The translations under genes and the position numbers were made by a program. 64,000 bases of DNA. Source: Bacterioplanes sp. GTDB lineage: Bacteria > Pseudomonadota > Gammaproteobacteria > Pseudomonadales > Oceanobacteraceae. The notes beneath the pieces were generated by a model that was not told the origin of the DNA, ran no database searches, and worked only from the letters and a program-made list of their open reading frames with translations. This document shows, in pieces, positions 17,461 to 27,027 of the stretch; position 1 is the stretch's first letter, and each line of letters opens with the position of its first letter. The stretch is taken from the NCBI GenBank assembly GCA_014859445.1, contig JACUUC010000006.1:1-64000 (forward strand). The letters are read 5' to 3'.

Positions 17461-17534
17461 CCACTAGACGCTGCCAGCGCTTTACGGCAAACTCGCCGGT
17501 TATTCTTTCCACCAGCGCGACGGGGTAGTTTCTC

Positions 17535-17984
17535 ATGGCATCCATTTTGGTACTGCAAGGCCCTAATCTGAATTTATTGGGCACGCGCGAGCCGCACATT
17601 TACGGTGCCACAACCTTGGCCGATATCGAACTGCGTCTGCAGCAGCAGGCACAGGCGCTTGGATACGATTGTCAGCAATACCAAAGCAACCATGAAGGGG
17701 CATTGGTTGATCGCATCCACCAAGCCAAACGTGACGGGGTAGCATTTATTCTGATCAATCCCGCCGCCTTCACGCACACCAGCGTCGCCTTACGTGATGC
17801 CCTGGCCGCCGTTGCCATTCCCTTTATCGAAGTGCATATCTCGAATGTGCACGCTCGTGAGTCCTTTCGTCACCATTCGTATTTATCCGACCTGGCCGTT
17901 GGTGTTATTTGCGGCCTGGGTGTACAAGGCTATGAGTTGGCCCTCAATGCCGCCATTCAACAACTGCAAGAGAAGCATGCCTGA
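17535..17984 (+). CDS. aroQ: 3-dehydroquinate dehydratase type II (AroQ)
   Basis: AroQ dehydrates 3-dehydroquinate in the shikimate pathway. Type II hallmarks are [40 protein letters not shown] with the catalytic His region, and [17 protein letters not shown]. Its 149 residues are standard. In many gammaproteobacteria aroQ is followed by accB and accC before prmA. Here prmA begins inside the aroQ stop (TGATG), so accBC are absent from this position. Confidence 0.96.
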   Translation: MASILVLQGPNLNLLGTREPHIYGATTLADIELRLQQQAQALGYDCQQYQSNHEGALVDRIHQAKRDGVAFILINPAAFTHTSVALRDALAAVAIPFIEVHISNVHARESFRHHSYLSDLAVGVICGLGVQGYELALNAAIQQLQEKHA

Positions 17985-18874
17985 TGTCTTGGATTCAAAT
18001 TCGTGTACACGCTCAACAAGCCGATGTGGAAGCCGTTGAAAATGCACTACTGGGTGCCGGTGCACTGTCCGTCACCTTGCAAGATGACGCCGACCAACCC
18101 ATTTTAGAACCCGAACTGGGTACCACCCCCTTGTGGGATGACACGGAAGTGATTGGCTTGTTCGATGCGAATCAAGACAGCCAACAACTGCTCGATACGC
18201 TATTGCTGTGTTTTCAAGCGGAAGGAGGGCAACAACTGCCACCACACAAGGTCGAAATCGTCGAAGACAAAGACTGGGTGCGTGCTTGGATGGACGATTA
18301 CCATGCCATGCAATTCGGACCACGCTTATGGGTTTGCCCAAGCTGGCAAACGCCACCAGATCCCAACGCCATTAATTTATTACTGGATCCCGGCTTGGCG
18401 TTCGGCACAGGAACACACCCCACCACCGCGCTGTGCTTGACCTACTTAGATCGTACGGTTGAAGGTGGTGAAGTGGTGGTGGATTATGGTTGCGGCAGTG
18501 GCATCTTAGGCATTGCGGCTCTGTTATTGGGCGCTGAACGCATGGTGGGAACAGACATCGACCCACAAGCACTGACCGCAACTCGCGATAACGCGCAGCG
18601 TAATCGCATTGCCGACGACCGCTATCAGGTGTACTTACCAGCCGACACCCCCGCCGTGGAAGCCGATATTATGGTGGCGAACATTTTGGCTGGACCGCTG
18701 ACCGCACTTGCTCCCGACATTGCACGCCTCACCAAATCTGGCGGTCGTCTGGCGTTATCAGGGCTCTTGTCCGAACAAGCGGCCGATGTGACGGCGTGTT
18801 ATCAGGAATGGTTTGATATGGATGAACCCACTTTCTTAGACGATTGGACGCTGCTTAGCGGTACCAAGCGCTAA
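17984..18874 (+). CDS. prmA: Ribosomal protein L11 methyltransferase PrmA
   Basis: PrmA trimethylates lysines and the N-terminus of ribosomal protein L11 using S-adenosylmethionine. The 296 residues comprise a substrate-recognition N-terminal domain, a linker, and a methyltransferase domain with DPGLAFGTGTHPTT, VDYGCGSGILGIAA (SAM motif I) and MVANILAGPL. The start ATG shares its first base with the aroQ stop. It precedes the zinc-ribbon DUF3426 gene by 17 bases, an order also known in Pseudomonas. Confidence 0.96.
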   Translation: MSWIQIRVHAQQADVEAVENALLGAGALSVTLQDDADQPILEPELGTTPLWDDTEVIGLFDANQDSQQLLDTLLLCFQAEGGQQLPPHKVEIVEDKDWVRAWMDDYHAMQFGPRLWVCPSWQTPPDPNAINLLLDPGLAFGTGTHPTTALCLTYLDRTVEGGEVVVDYGCGSGILGIAALLLGAERMVGTDIDPQALTATRDNAQRNRIADDRYQVYLPADTPAVEADIMVANILAGPLTALAPDIARLTKSGGRLALSGLLSEQAADVTACYQEWFDMDEPTFLDDWTLLSGTKR

Positions 18875-18891
18875 TTACAACAGGATGTGTT

Positions 18892-20232
18892 ATGGCTATT
18901 CATTTAACTCGATGCCCTCATTGCCGTACGACGTTTCGAGTTCGTGACGAGCATTTAACCATTGCCAAAGGGGCCGTACGTTGTGGTTCTTGTTTGCAGG
19001 TGTTTGCGGCGGCCGACCACTTTGTTGAAGCCGAACCACTTACGCCAACCACGACATCCACGGCGGCAGCCCAAACCACCAGCAAGGCCGCAGCGCCAGT
19101 TCATACGATAAGCCAAGAAAACAGCCAAGACGATGACGACGATTTTGGCTTGATTCATGACGACATGGATCTCGATGATGAACCCGAACAAATCGTCAAA
19201 TCCACCAAAACAACTGTCGATGATGAGTTAATCGCCGACGATATGTTCAACGACTTTGGCATTCGCAGCGACAGCAATAAACGCAAAGAACCCAGTGGGA
19301 TCGACATTGATACCAGCGTATTTGCGCTGCGCGATGCCAAGCACGGTGGTTTGCATTTCCTTGATGGCGATACCCATGAAGAACCCGGTCTGGAAGACGA
19401 AGCGTGGACAACCGCGCTATTAAAAGAAGAAGCCGAAGCCGAGGCCGAAGCGGAACGCTTACGTCAAGAAGCCGCCGCCCGTCCTGTTATTGATGAAAGT
19501 GAATTTAATTACGACCGCCCAGCACCAGAAATCGACGACTTTGCTGGATTCGATTTTGATGACGACATCCATGATGCGATGACTGATGACAATGATTTGG
19601 ATCATCCGGCCGCCGCCATCCCATCAGGAAAAAATCGCAAGCCTACTGCGCGTGACATGACAGGAAGTGACGAGTTAATGGAAGTCGTCATTCCAGCGCC
19701 GTCATTAGAGTCCCTGCAAGACGACCCACTTGAGTTCGCACCGCCTACCGCCACGCGCTGGCCTTGGGGCTGGCTACTGGGTTGCCTACTGATGATACTG
19801 CTGGCTGCCGGACAAGCCTTGTATTTCCAATTCAACGATTGGTCGCGTCATCCACAATGGCGGCCGCTGTACAGTCAATTGTGTCAATTGTTCGATTGTC
19901 GCCTACCGGCACTGCAAAACGTGCATGTCATTGAAGCGCAGCACTTGGTTGTCCGGCCTCATCCGCGCATACAAAATGCACTCATGCTCGATACGCTGCT
20001 ATTTAATCGCGCCGAACACAGTCAACCCTTCCCGGATCTGGCCTTGGTGTTTCGCGACCTCAATCAAAAGGTGGTTGCCTCTCGTACGTTTAAGCCACAC
20101 GAATATCTCTCGGGTGAAATGGCCGGACAACTGGACATGCCCAGTCGAACCGGAATTCACATCGCGCTCGAACTGGTTGACCCAGGTCCCGAAGGCGTCA
20201 GTTACGCCATTCACTTTGTTGCCAATCAATAA
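18892..20232 (+). CDS. Zinc-ribbon and DUF3426 domain membrane protein
   Basis: This 446-residue protein starts with a zinc-ribbon of the MJ0042 type (CPHCRTTFRV...CGSCLQVF, four Cys within residues 8-40). It continues through a long acidic, low-complexity linker (about 60-270), one membrane helix (WGWLLGCLLMILLAAG, about 292-312) and a periplasmic C-terminal DUF3426 domain. The family's function is unknown; the topology suggests a cytoplasmic metal-binding head tethered to an envelope domain. The linker is unusually rich in Asp/Glu, including a repeated Glu-Ala run near residue 180. Its position between prmA and dusB matches Pseudomonas genomes. Confidence 0.85.
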   Translation: MAIHLTRCPHCRTTFRVRDEHLTIAKGAVRCGSCLQVFAAADHFVEAEPLTPTTTSTAAAQTTSKAAAPVHTISQENSQDDDDDFGLIHDDMDLDDEPEQIVKSTKTTVDDELIADDMFNDFGIRSDSNKRKEPSGIDIDTSVFALRDAKHGGLHFLDGDTHEEPGLEDEAWTTALLKEEAEAEAEAERLRQEAAARPVIDESEFNYDRPAPEIDDFAGFDFDDDIHDAMTDDNDLDHPAAAIPSGKNRKPTARDMTGSDELMEVVIPAPSLESLQDDPLEFAPPTATRWPWGWLLGCLLMILLAAGQALYFQFNDWSRHPQWRPLYSQLCQLFDCRLPALQNVHVIEAQHLVVRPHPRIQNALMLDTLLFNRAEHSQPFPDLALVFRDLNQKVVASRTFKPHEYLSGEMAGQLDMPSRTGIHIALELVDPGPEGVSYAIHFVANQ

Positions 20233-20255
20233 TTTTCGACTTGACCACCCACATT

Positions 20256-20283
20256 GGGCAAATTAGTGGATTTGCCCCTTTAT
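20256..20283 (+). terminator. Weak hairpin terminator after the DUF3426 gene
   Basis: GGGCAAAT and ATTTGCCC form a perfect 8-bp stem around a 6-base loop, followed by the modest T-tract CTTTATT. It lies 24 bases after the stop of the DUF3426 gene and just before the dusB promoter candidate. The short T-tract makes termination efficiency doubtful. Confidence 0.45.
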
Positions 20284-20307
20284 TCCCCTCGACCTTATGA
20301 GTATCAT
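20279..20307 (+). promoter_or_regulatory. Candidate sigma-70 promoter for dusB-fis
   Basis: TATCAT (20302-20307) is a fair -10 and TTTATT (20279-20284) a poor -35 with 17-base spacing. The -10 is followed by a GC-rich ACCGCCC discriminator, a feature associated with stringent control of fis promoters in enterobacteria. The weak -35 and its overlap with the preceding hairpin's T-tract keep confidence low. Confidence 0.35.
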
Positions 20308-20357
20308 ACCGCCCTCATTTTGCATCGCACATTTTTTGATCAACGAGCCGCGACGGT

Positions 20358-21347
20358 ATGCCCAAGATTGGTTGTTACACTTTGCCAAATCCCGTGATAT
20401 TGGCTCCCATGGCCGGCGTGACAGATTTGCCTTTTCGTCGTCTCTGTCGACGCTTAGGCGCGGGCTTAGTGGTGGGCGAAATGGTGGCTTCCAATCCGGC
20501 ATTACGACACACACGCAAATCGCAATTGCGGTTAGATCACCGTGATGAACCGGAGCCTATTGCGGTGCAAATTGTCGGGGGAGATCCCCACATGCTGGCC
20601 GAAAGCGCACGATTTAATGTCGCCAATGGCGCGCAAATCATCGACATCAATATGGGCTGCCCAGCAAAGAAAGTGTGTAACAAAGCGGCGGGTTCGGCAT
20701 TGCTGCGAGATGAAAAGCTGGTTAACGAGATTTTGCTACGCGTGGTCGAGTCCGTCGACGTGCCGGTTACGTTAAAAATTCGTACCGGCTGGGATACCGA
20801 CAATCGTAATGGGCCACGCATTGCTGAGCTGGCCCAAAAAGCAGGCATTGCTTCATTAGCCGTGCATGGTCGTACGCGAGCGTGTCGTTATCAAAACACC
20901 GTAGAATACGACACCATCAAAACCATTAAGCAATACGTCGACATCCCCGTGTTTGCCAATGGCGATATTACCAGTGCGGAAAAAGCCGCTGACGTCATGG
21001 CGTATACCGGTGCCGATGGTGTCTTGATTGGTCGTGCCGCCCAAGGACGACCTTGGATTTTCCGTGAAATCGTGCATTATTTGAACACCGGTAAACAACT
21101 GACGGCACCGCCATCGGCGGAGATTGAAGCCATTTTGTTAGAACACCTGCAGGCGCTCTATGACTTTTATGGTGAATTAATGGGCGTTCGTATTGCCCGT
21201 AAGCATGTCAGTTGGTATTTGCAAGAACAGCCCGATCATTTGGCATTTCGCCACTATTTTAATGGTTTGCAAAGCCCGCAAGAGCAAAGCCAAGCCATTC
21301 ACACGTTTTTTAAGGACAGTTTCAATTCGAAGGAGCATGCCGCATGA
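20358..21347 (+). CDS. dusB: tRNA-dihydrouridine synthase DusB
   Basis: DusB is a flavoenzyme that reduces uridines in the tRNA D-loop. It has the FMN-barrel N-terminus [13 protein letters not shown], the catalytic Cys in [29 protein letters not shown], and [10 protein letters not shown] followed by [11 protein letters not shown]. Its 329 residues are standard. It overlaps fis by four bases (ATGA), the conserved dusB-fis arrangement in which fis is expressed from the dusB promoter. Confidence 0.96.
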   Translation: MPKIGCYTLPNPVILAPMAGVTDLPFRRLCRRLGAGLVVGEMVASNPALRHTRKSQLRLDHRDEPEPIAVQIVGGDPHMLAESARFNVANGAQIIDINMGCPAKKVCNKAAGSALLRDEKLVNEILLRVVESVDVPVTLKIRTGWDTDNRNGPRIAELAQKAGIASLAVHGRTRACRYQNTVEYDTIKTIKQYVDIPVFANGDITSAEKAADVMAYTGADGVLIGRAAQGRPWIFREIVHYLNTGKQLTAPPSAEIEAILLEHLQALYDFYGELMGVRIARKHVSWYLQEQPDHLAFRHYFNGLQSPQEQSQAIHTFFKDSFNSKEHAA

Positions 21348-21658
21348 ACATCGACACAATGGTAAGGAAGGTTGACACAGTGACCGATTCAACAGATCTA
21401 CAGCAACATCTACGCGCTCCTATCGAGCCAACCCACACACTGCGTGACAGTGTGGAAAAAGCATTACAGAACTACTTTGACCAACTGGATGGGCAGGACA
21501 TTGTCGATTTGTACGACATGGTATTGTCTGAAGTGGAAGCGCCTTTGCTGGAAACCGTCATGAAATACACCCGTGACAACCAAACCAAAGCCTCTCATGT
21601 ACTGGGCTTAAACCGTGGTACCTTGCGCAAAAAGTTAAAACAGTTCGGCATGCTTTAA
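21344..21658 (+). CDS. fis: DNA-binding protein Fis
   Basis: Fis is a nucleoid-associated regulator that bends DNA and activates stable RNA promoters. The conserved [19 protein letters not shown] and the C-terminal helix-turn-helix ([22 protein letters not shown]) are intact. The start at 21344 has GAAGGAG 8 bases upstream and overlaps dusB. An internal GTG at 21380, itself preceded by AAGGAAGG, could give a shorter form nearer to enterobacterial Fis length. Confidence 0.95.
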   Translation: MNIDTMVRKVDTVTDSTDLQQHLRAPIEPTHTLRDSVEKALQNYFDQLDGQDIVDLYDMVLSEVEAPLLETVMKYTRDNQTKASHVLGLNRGTLRKKLKQFGML

Positions 21659-21718
21659 TCGCTTTTCCTTTAAATGACGGCCGCTTTCGCTGCCATCCAG
21701 CTATTACTACAGGTAGTT

Positions 21719-23320
21719 ATGACTGACATTAGCCCTATTCGTCGCGCACTCATCAGTGTTTCTGATAAAACCGGCATCGTTGAATTTGCTCACGCATTAA
21801 GTACCGCAGGCGTGGAAATTTTATCCACCGGTGGTACCTATCAATTATTGGTTAACCATCAAATTCCAGCGATTGAAGTGTCCGACTATACCGGCTTCGC
21901 GGAAATGATGGATGGCCGTGTGAAAACACTGCATCCGAAAATTCATGGCGGCATTTTAGGTCGTCGCGGCCAAGACGATGCCATCATGGCCGAACACAAC
22001 ATCGGTCCGATTGATTTGGTGGTGGTGAATTTATACCCATTCGCAGCCACCGTCGCTCGTGCCGATTGTGATTTGCCCATGGCCATTGAAAATATCGACA
22101 TTGGTGGCCCAACCATGGTGCGTTCGGCGGCCAAAAACCATGCCCACGTCGGTATTGTCGTGAATGCCTCTGATTACGATCGGGTACTGGCGGAACTGGC
22201 TCAGCATAACGGCTTGGCATTAACCACCCGCTTTGATTTGGCGCTAAAAGCGTTTGAACACACCGCCGCCTACGACGGCATGATTGCGAACTACCTAGGC
22301 ACCATCAATCAACAAGCCGATGCCTTGACGAATGACGCGCGCCTGCCTTTCCCGCGCACGTTCAATAGCCAATTCATCAAAGCGCAAGACATGCGCTATG
22401 GGGAAAACCCTCATCAAAAAGCCGCTTTTTATGTGGAGAACAACCCGCAAGAAGCGTCGATCGCAACCGCCAAGCAACTGCAAGGAAAAGAGCTGTCATA
22501 CAATAATGTGGCCGATACCGATGCCGCATTAGAGTGTGTGAAATCATTCGTGAAACCAGCCTGTGTGATTGTAAAACACGCCAATCCCTGCGGTGTTGCA
22601 GTGGTTCCTGAAGACGAAGGTGGCATTCGCAAAGCGTACGACTTGGCCTACGCAACCGACAGTGAATCCGCCTTTGGTGGCATCATTGCGTTTAACCGTG
22701 AGTTGGATGCCGAGACCGCGCAAGCCATTATTGATCGTCAATTTGTTGAGGTGATCATTGCGCCATCCGTGAGCGATGAAGCCTTAGCCGTAGTGGCTAA
22801 CAAGCAAAATGTTCGTCTATTGGCATGTGGCGAATGGTCTGCCCAACGCGTACAAGATTTTGACTTTAAACGCGTCAATGGCGGCTTGCTGGTACAAGAT
22901 CGTGATAATGGTATGATTTCGGCCGATGACCTTACGGTGGTCACGCAACGCCAACCCAGCGAAGCCGAATTGCATGATTTGATTTTTGCGTGGAAAGTGG
23001 CCAAGTTTGTGAAATCCAATGCCATTGTGTATGCCAAAAATCGTCAGACGGTCGGTGTCGGCGCCGGACAAATGAGCCGTGTTAACTCCGCTCGTATTGC
23101 GGCGATCAAAGCGGAACATGCCGGTTTGGTAGTCGAAGGTGCTGTCATGGCTTCCGATGCCTTCTTCCCATTCCGTGATGGCATTGACAATGCGGCGAAC
23201 GCCGGCATCAAAGCAATCATCCAACCAGGTGGTTCGATGCGCGATGCCGAAGTGATTGCCGCAGCCGATGAAGCCGGTATTGCCATGGTATTCACTGGCA
23301 TGCGTCACTTCCGTCATTAA
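21719..23320 (+). CDS. purH: Bifunctional AICAR transformylase/IMP cyclohydrolase PurH
   Basis: PurH carries out the last two steps of IMP synthesis. The N-terminal cyclohydrolase domain has [17 protein letters not shown] and [17 protein letters not shown]; the transformylase domain has [37 protein letters not shown] and the C-terminal [16 protein letters not shown] use the ATG at 21719 (AGGT upstream), which gives the family's [11 protein letters not shown] start; the open frame continues upstream without support. Its 533 residues are standard. Confidence 0.96.
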   Translation: MTDISPIRRALISVSDKTGIVEFAHALSTAGVEILSTGGTYQLLVNHQIPAIEVSDYTGFAEMMDGRVKTLHPKIHGGILGRRGQDDAIMAEHNIGPIDLVVVNLYPFAATVARADCDLPMAIENIDIGGPTMVRSAAKNHAHVGIVVNASDYDRVLAELAQHNGLALTTRFDLALKAFEHTAAYDGMIANYLGTINQQADALTNDARLPFPRTFNSQFIKAQDMRYGENPHQKAAFYVENNPQEASIATAKQLQGKELSYNNVADTDAALECVKSFVKPACVIVKHANPCGVAVVPEDEGGIRKAYDLAYATDSESAFGGIIAFNRELDAETAQAIIDRQFVEVIIAPSVSDEALAVVANKQNVRLLACGEWSAQRVQDFDFKRVNGGLLVQDRDNGMISADDLTVVTQRQPSEAELHDLIFAWKVAKFVKSNAIVYAKNRQTVGVGAGQMSRVNSARIAAIKAEHAGLVVEGAVMASDAFFPFRDGIDNAANAGIKAIIQPGGSMRDAEVIAAADEAGIAMVFTGMRHFRH

Positions 23321-23327
23321 TGATCGG

Positions 23328-23376
23328 CATGGGCAACGCCCGTGACCATGCTGACACATCGCGGGCAATGCCCGCG
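23328..23376. repeat. Two tandem short-loop hairpins between purH and purD
   Basis: CATGGGC-aac-GCCCGTG (23328-23344, one G-T wobble) and CGCGGGC-aat-GCCCGCG (23360-23376, perfect) are two near-identical 7-bp stems with three-base loops, 15 bases apart. No T-tract follows, so they are not ordinary terminators. They may be a REP-like element or mRNA stabilisers in the purH-purD transcript. I did not see the same core elsewhere in the window. Confidence 0.55.
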
Positions 23377-23394
23377 ACTGAAAAGGAACAGAGT

Positions 23395-24681
23395 ATGAAC
23401 GTATTGATTATTGGCTCAGGCGGTCGTGAACACGCCTTAGCATGGAAAGCCTTGCAGTCTCCCTTGGTCGATAAAGTCTTCGTTGCCCCTGGTAACGCCG
23501 GTACGGCCATGGAAGCCGGTATCGAAAACATCCACATCGACGTCATGGCATTCGATGCGCTACAAACGTTTGCCCAACAAAATGACATTGGCTTAACCAT
23601 TGTCGGCCCAGAAGCGCCGTTAGTGGGTGGCATTGTCAATCAATTCGAAGCCGCGGGTTTAAAGATCTTTGGTCCACGTCAGGGCGCTGCGCAATTGGAA
23701 GGTTCCAAAGCCTTCACCAAAGACTTTTTGGCGCGTCATCAGATCCCAACGGCCGATTATCAGAACTTCACTGAGGTTGAACCAGCGTTAGCGTATTTAC
23801 GTGAAAAAGGCGCTCCGATTGTGATCAAAGCCGATGGCTTAGCCGCTGGTAAAGGCGTGATCGTTGCAGAAACCCTCGCACAAGCCGAAGACGCCGTCAA
23901 AGACATGCTGTCGGGTAACTCCTTTGGCGATGCCGGTTGCCGTGTGGTCATCGAAGAGTTTTTAGCCGGTGAAGAAGCCTCGTTCATCGTCATGGTGGAT
24001 GGCAACAATGTTTTGGCCATGGCCACCAGTCAAGACCATAAGCGCGTTGGCGATCAAGACACTGGCCCTAACACCGGTGGCATGGGCGCGTATTCACCCG
24101 CTCCAGTGGTTGATCAGGCCATCCATGATCGAGTCATGCGCGATGTGATTCGTCCCACTGTCGATGGCATGGCCGCCGAAGGCAATGATTACACCGGTTT
24201 CTTGTATGCGGGTTTGATGATTGATGAGACTGGCGCACCCAAGGTCATCGAATACAATTGCCGTTTTGGTGACCCTGAGACGCAACCCATCATGATGCGT
24301 ATGCAGTCCGACTTGGTCGCCCATTGCTTGGCCGCTCTGGAGGGTAAGCTAGATCAAGAAGTCGCTCAGTGGGATCCTCGCCCCGCCTTGGGCGTGGTGT
24401 TAGCTGCTGCGGGGTATCCTGGTAACTACCCGAAAGGGGATGTCATGACGTTACCCACCGAGCAAGTTGCCGATCGAAAAGTGTTCCATGCAGGGACGGC
24501 ATTCAATGAACAAGGCTTGCCGGTCACGGCTGGTGGTCGTGTGTTGTGTGCCACAGCCCTCGGCAATACGGTCAGCGAAGCTCAACAAGCGGCGTATGAA
24601 CTGTGCTCGCAAGTGCATTGGGATGGCGTGTTCTATCGCTCTGATATTGGTTATCGTGCTATTGCGCGCGAGCAATCGTAA
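23395..24681 (+). CDS. purD: Phosphoribosylamine--glycine ligase PurD
   Basis: PurD ligates glycine to phosphoribosylamine using ATP in purine synthesis. It has VLIIGSGGREHALAWK at the start, GPEAPLVGGIVN, the ATP-grasp segments VIKADGLAAGKGV and VVIEEFLAGEEASFIV, TGGMGAYSPAPV and NCRFGDPETQ. The ATG at 23395, with AAGGA 7 bases upstream, gives 428 residues, the usual length; an upstream in-frame extension through the tandem hairpins is not supported. It is codirectional with the RetS-like gene 27 bases downstream. Confidence 0.96.
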   Translation: MNVLIIGSGGREHALAWKALQSPLVDKVFVAPGNAGTAMEAGIENIHIDVMAFDALQTFAQQNDIGLTIVGPEAPLVGGIVNQFEAAGLKIFGPRQGAAQLEGSKAFTKDFLARHQIPTADYQNFTEVEPALAYLREKGAPIVIKADGLAAGKGVIVAETLAQAEDAVKDMLSGNSFGDAGCRVVIEEFLAGEEASFIVMVDGNNVLAMATSQDHKRVGDQDTGPNTGGMGAYSPAPVVDQAIHDRVMRDVIRPTVDGMAAEGNDYTGFLYAGLMIDETGAPKVIEYNCRFGDPETQPIMMRMQSDLVAHCLAALEGKLDQEVAQWDPRPALGVVLAAAGYPGNYPKGDVMTLPTEQVADRKVFHAGTAFNEQGLPVTAGGRVLCATALGNTVSEAQQAAYELCSQVHWDGVFYRSDIGYRAIAREQS

Positions 24682-24708
24682 GGGTTTTTCTCGCTAGGAG
24701 TATCACGG

Positions 24709-27027
24709 ATGATGATCAAACGCGCACTACTGCTGATGCTGTTGTTTTGCCTCGCTGGCAATACCGCATCAGCCAATGGGCCGGTATTAATTCCTAGCGA
24801 GTCCTTTGATTCTGTCATTACGCCGTATGTGTCGGTCTTTGAAGACGACACATCACGACTCTCTATTCAAGATGTTTTACAGCGTGAAGTGCAACTGCGC
24901 TTTGCCCCGATTCATAATGACCAGCTGAAATTCGGTTTGTCATCATCCGCGTATTGGTTACGCCTTAGTATCAGCAATCCTTATAATCGAGAGCAGCCTT
25001 TGGTGTTGAGCTTAGCCAACAGTCGCTTAAGCCATGTCGATTTGTACCAAGTCATCCAAGATCCACTGCAACCAGACGTCGCCATTATTCACAAGGAAGG
25101 CATACTCGAAGGTGGTTTTCCTCAGGCGTACCCGTTCTTGATTAAGGTTCCAGCACAAACCACACACAACTATCTGCTGCGCATTCAATCTCAATCCTTG
25201 TTCAGCACCAGCGTACGTTTGGGCAGTGTCGAGCAGTTTTTGCATAACGAACAACGACACTTTTTACTGAAAGGCTTAGGCTTAGGCTGGATCTTAGCCA
25301 CCTTCATTTTATTCGTCTTTGTGGGCTGGACACGCCAACAAGCGTTGGCGTGGGCCGCCGCGGTGTATTGTCTCAGTGCCCTCATGTTCATTCCGGCCTG
25401 GACCGGAGTCACCAATTTATTGCTGTCACTGCCCATCGCTTGGGGGTCAGCAACCACCGCCTTATTTCTCGGGTGTTCCGCCATTTTGCATAACATCATC
25501 GTGTTACTCATTGGCTGGCAAACGCATGCACCACGTCGATTGCTGATTCTTCAGTCGCTGTTATTGATGCCAATCACCCTACTGAGCACGTGGCGTGCTG
25601 ATGGCATTGGTGAACTCTGGATGGGCTTTGCGATTACCCTGAATGAATGGTTGTTATTGATCTTGCTCTCTTGTTATCGCAGTCAGCAAGCAACGGCTCA
25701 ACACGCCTTATTGTTGGGTGTCATGGTCGCGGCATTCGGCATTCCATTAACGCTACTGACCGAGCTAAACTTGCTTGCGTTTAATAGTTACAGCGACTGG
25801 TCCATTCTGATTGTGCCACTGCTGCTGATCACCAGCTTTGGCGCCGCGTTACTGTCATTACCGACAGCCTCTGGTCTCCATCCACGAAACAGTAACAGCG
25901 TTGCCACAAGCCCAGTGTTACTGGCGCAAATGACGCATGAGCTACGCACGCCGATCAATGGGGTGATTGGCATGACCGAACTATTACAAGACACACCGTT
26001 AAGCAACAATCAGCGCGATTACATCGACACCGTTGGGCTAGCAGGTCATGACCTGCGGCTCATTACTAACGAGATTTCTGACTACGCCAAACTCACCAGC
26101 GATCAATTGGAGTTCGATCAAGAAACGTTGTGTATTATCCCGCTGCTTGACCAAACGCTGTCAGCCTTCCAACAAGAAGCCATTCGGAAGCAAATGGAGC
26201 TGATGCTGGATTGTTCAGACACCCTAGCGACACACTATGTGTTTGATCGTGCGCGCTTACAAACCATCTTACAAAATGTGCTCCACCGTACCCTCGCCTA
26301 TGCCGAGCACGGTGAGTTACGTATCACCGCCATGCATTACCACAACGACAACAATAGTGGCGTGCGTATCCAGATTCAGCTTACAGCGCACTTGGCGCAG
26401 CAAGACGAATTCAAGTCGGTGTTCCGTTTGATGCAGCCCAGTGAGCCTGACCAAGATGCGCACCATGGGCGTTATTGGAATCTATGGGTCGTCAAACAAT
26501 TGCTCATGCGCATGCATGCCACTTTGGAACTCGACAGCATGTCCGCTCAAGGCGGTTCCATCACATTGTATCTGCCCTTGTTTGCAGAACAATTTGCTGA
26601 ACCGAAGGATCAAGATAATAGTCTATCTGGCTTACGAGTACTGATTGTCGATGACAATGCGTCATTACGCAATGTCATCGAAAAGCAACTTAAGCGTTGG
26701 GGCATGCAAACGGAAAGTACCTACAGCGGCAAAGAAGCGCTGGCCATGTTACGCAGTCAAATTCATCTTGGTTCACCGTACGACATTATTCTTATCGACC
26801 AAGACATGCCAATGATGAATGGCTTACAGCTGGCAGAACGGATCAACAATGATGCAGACATTCCTCATAAGCCCGCGCAGCTCATGCTGACAGGCATGAA
26901 CACCAACAGCGTCAAACACGACGCCTTCAATTTGGGCATTCAGCAAGTGGTGGCGAAACCCGCTACCGGTGATAGCCTGCGGCGGGCCTTACTCGCACTC
27001 AGCCAACCCCAAAGCAGTGAACACTAG
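24709..27027 (+). CDS. RetS-like hybrid sensor protein with degenerate kinase domain
   Basis: This 772-residue protein has a signal peptide (to about residue 23), a periplasmic 7TMR-DISM sensory domain (about 30-175), seven membrane helices (about 185-380), a HisKA domain with His410 (THELRTP), an ATPase-like domain and one receiver (Asp648/649, phospho-Asp697, Lys in VVAKPAT). The ATPase region looks dead: the N-box Asn before Ala is Arg (LHRTL), no DxGxG G1 box is visible, and the G2 box reads GRYWNLW instead of GTGLGL. Its place after purD matches retS of P. aeruginosa, which inhibits GacS by direct contact. RetS there has two receivers; this has one. A regulatory, non-catalytic role is inferred. 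Confidence 0.82.
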   Translation: MMIKRALLLMLLFCLAGNTASANGPVLIPSESFDSVITPYVSVFEDDTSRLSIQDVLQREVQLRFAPIHNDQLKFGLSSSAYWLRLSISNPYNREQPLVLSLANSRLSHVDLYQVIQDPLQPDVAIIHKEGILEGGFPQAYPFLIKVPAQTTHNYLLRIQSQSLFSTSVRLGSVEQFLHNEQRHFLLKGLGLGWILATFILFVFVGWTRQQALAWAAAVYCLSALMFIPAWTGVTNLLLSLPIAWGSATTALFLGCSAILHNIIVLLIGWQTHAPRRLLILQSLLLMPITLLSTWRADGIGELWMGFAITLNEWLLLILLSCYRSQQATAQHALLLGVMVAAFGIPLTLLTELNLLAFNSYSDWSILIVPLLLITSFGAALLSLPTASGLHPRNSNSVATSPVLLAQMTHELRTPINGVIGMTELLQDTPLSNNQRDYIDTVGLAGHDLRLITNEISDYAKLTSDQLEFDQETLCIIPLLDQTLSAFQQEAIRKQMELMLDCSDTLATHYVFDRARLQTILQNVLHRTLAYAEHGELRITAMHYHNDNNSGVRIQIQLTAHLAQQDEFKSVFRLMQPSEPDQDAHHGRYWNLWVVKQLLMRMHATLELDSMSAQGGSITLYLPLFAEQFAEPKDQDNSLSGLRVLIVDDNASLRNVIEKQLKRWGMQTESTYSGKEALAMLRSQIHLGSPYDIILIDQDMPMMNGLQLAERINNDADIPHKPAQLMLTGMNTNSVKHDAFNLGIQQVVAKPATGDSLRRALLALSQPQSSEH

